From the NCBI GenBank assembly GCA_046728975.1, contig JBKPFU010000062.1:1-6101 (forward strand): a stretch of 6,101 bases of DNA, in the 5' to 3' direction. The position numbers were made by a program, and so were the translations under genes. The DNA comes from JBKPFU01 sp046728975 (GTDB lineage: Bacteria; Actinomycetota; Thermoleophilia; Gaiellales; Gaiellaceae). Of this stretch, positions 5,456-6,101 are shown one piece after another (the first letter of the stretch is position 1; every line of letters begins with the position of its first letter). The notes beneath the pieces are model-generated. The model made no database searches, was not told the DNA's origin, and saw only the letters and a list, made by a program, of their open reading frames with translations.

Positions 5456-6101
5456 GTGGCGTTCCCGAAGAAACAGCGGCGGGCCGAAGAGCGCGCCTTC
5501 GGGAACAGGGCCGCCGGCGAGCTCTTCCCGAGCGCTGAAGATCGCCTGGCGGCCGGGTCTCCGATCGCGAGCATCGACGAGGCGATCGACGAGGCGGTTG
5601 CGCTGGCCGGCCCGAGGCAGCGGATGCGCCACGCGGCGCAGGTGAAGGACCCGACCGCGCGCCGGGAGGCCCAGCAGGAAGTCGCGCGCACGCGGCGCGA
5701 GGTCCGCGGACAGCAGCGCGCGCAGACCATCAGCGAGCTGGAATCGGGCCAGAAGCTGCCGTCGCTCAAGCTCGCCGAAGTATTCGCAGCGATCCTCGAG
5801 TCAAGGGTCGCCGAGGTCTGGTGGCCTCCGAGAACCTGCGCCTGCGGGTGCAACGAGGAAACGCTCGGCGAGTACGTCGAGCACCACGCCGCCGGGCATC
5901 GCACGGCAGAGATTCATCGCCAGGAGCTGGAGACCTACAAGCAGAGGTACGGCCGAATCGGCGACACCGGATATCGGAGCTGCCGTCCTGCCGCGATTGC
6001 CGGCTCGCCCGCGGCGTATCCGCCGGCCGCTGCTCGTCGCTGTCGCAGCAGCCGCGGCGGCGATTGGTGCCGTCCTCGTCTTCTCCTCAGGCGGTCGCAG
6101 C
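5456..6101 (+). CDS. Protein with C-x-C-x-C/His cluster, unknown function (partial)
   Basis: A GTG at 5456, 2 nt after the stop of the preceding frame, opens a frame without stops to the window end. There is no Shine-Dalgarno, so coupling is assumed. The N-terminal 90 residues are rich in Arg, Glu, Ala and Gln and are probably helical (PTARREAQQEVARTRREV). Then comes WWPPRTCACGCNEE with C128, C130 and C132, followed by H143, H144 and H148, a likely small zinc-binding unit of the CxCGC...GH type seen in actinobacterial and phage proteins. Coding quality is good to about residue 165; beyond about 5965 another frame looks better. The same frame is open back to 5222, so gene finders may call one longer gene. 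Function unknown; DNA or RNA binding is a guess from the cluster. Confidence 0.5.
   Translation, partial: MAFPKKQRRAEERAFGNRAAGELFPSAEDRLAAGSPIASIDEAIDEAVALAGPRQRMRHAAQVKDPTARREAQQEVARTRREVRGQQRAQTISELESGQKLPSLKLAEVFAAILESRVAEVWWPPRTCACGCNEETLGEYVEHHAAGHRTAEIHRQELETYKQRYGRIGDTGYRSCRPAAIAGSPAAYPPAAARRCRSSRGGDWCRPRLLLRRSQ
5949..6101 (+). CDS. Start of, or frameshifted continuation into, a membrane-segment protein (partial)
   Basis: In the +1 frame relative to the Cys/His protein, the last 150 bases read ESATPDIGAAVLPRLPARP, then RRIRRP, then LLVAVAAAAAAIGAVLVFSS. That is a basic patch followed by a 20-residue hydrophobic segment, exactly the pattern of a membrane anchor or signal sequence. No ATG or GTG start with a Shine-Dalgarno is seen; TTG at 5997 is the only usual-type start. 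It is either a new gene or the true continuation of the preceding protein after a one-base shift near 5945-5960. The stated start is the approximate point where this frame becomes convincing, not a start codon. Confidence 0.35.

Larger units (their letters stand above)
4661..6101 (+). mobile_element. End of a putative tRNA-Trp-integrated element (partial)
   Basis: Orientation of the tRNA fragment puts element sequence to the right of 4660 and chromosome to the left. Consistent with this, the right side carries short-period tandem repeats next to the att core and a compressed rightward series of small genes beginning with an excisionase-like helix-turn-helix protein, while the left side carries ordinary housekeeping-type genes. 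No integrase, replication or transfer gene is visible within the 1.4 kb available, so it cannot be decided whether this is a prophage, an integrative conjugative element or a smaller genomic island. Several genes appear frameshifted. Confidence 0.6.

Noticed and set aside
4864..5904. Leftward open frame of 346 codons across the element genes
   Set aside because: Composition is Ser/Arg/Ala/Cys-rich without any domain pattern. It is antisense to several genes with good Shine-Dalgarno sequences and a recognisable helix-turn-helix, so it is a GC-rich shadow. It is the longest stop-bounded frame here and could mislead gene finders.

Overview
This is a GC-rich window that reads like an actinobacterial chromosome. 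The grounds are the high G+C at third codon positions, frequent GTG/TTG starts, and a long flippase-type membrane protein fused to a kinase-like domain. I think Actinomycetota, possibly a Thermoleophilia-like lineage, but the order is a guess.

Layout. Bases 1-65 hold the first codons of a gene running leftwards out of the window; a TetR-type regulator is likely. Bases 94-135 hold two dyad-symmetric operator-like boxes, and the second box overlaps the -35 of a good rightward promoter. A strong intrinsic terminator at 291-327 would end that transcript after about 170 nt, so it looks like a short untranslated or attenuated RNA. After a gene-poor stretch, 627-3005 encodes a 792-residue polytopic membrane protein: an N-terminal membrane block, a degenerate kinase fold, then an LPG-synthase-type (UPF0104) membrane domain. 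Two leftward genes converge on it: an HdeD/DUF308 membrane protein (3810-4385, with a visible promoter and Shine-Dalgarno) and a DUF1003 protein (3275-3715). They may share a transcript.

At 4619-4660 lies the 3' part of a tRNA-Trp gene on the minus strand, from the anticodon loop to the discriminator base, with no 5' half. This is what the distal att site of a tRNA-integrated element looks like. Geometry places the chromosome on the left and the element on the right. Just inside are two sets of 10-bp tandem repeats (4711-4740 and 4748-4767), then a tightly packed rightward series of small genes: an excisionase-like helix-turn-helix protein, two small proteins of unknown function, a protein with a C-x-C-x-C/His cluster, and the start of a membrane-segment-encoding frame cut by the window end. 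No integrase is visible; it could lie at the other end.

The small element genes overlap or nearly abut (TGATG, ATGA, TGA-2 nt-GTG), and two have clear Shine-Dalgarno sequences, yet at least two and perhaps four need a single-base frame change to read well. The chromosomal genes to the left are intact. The element segment is therefore either decaying or contains local sequence errors.
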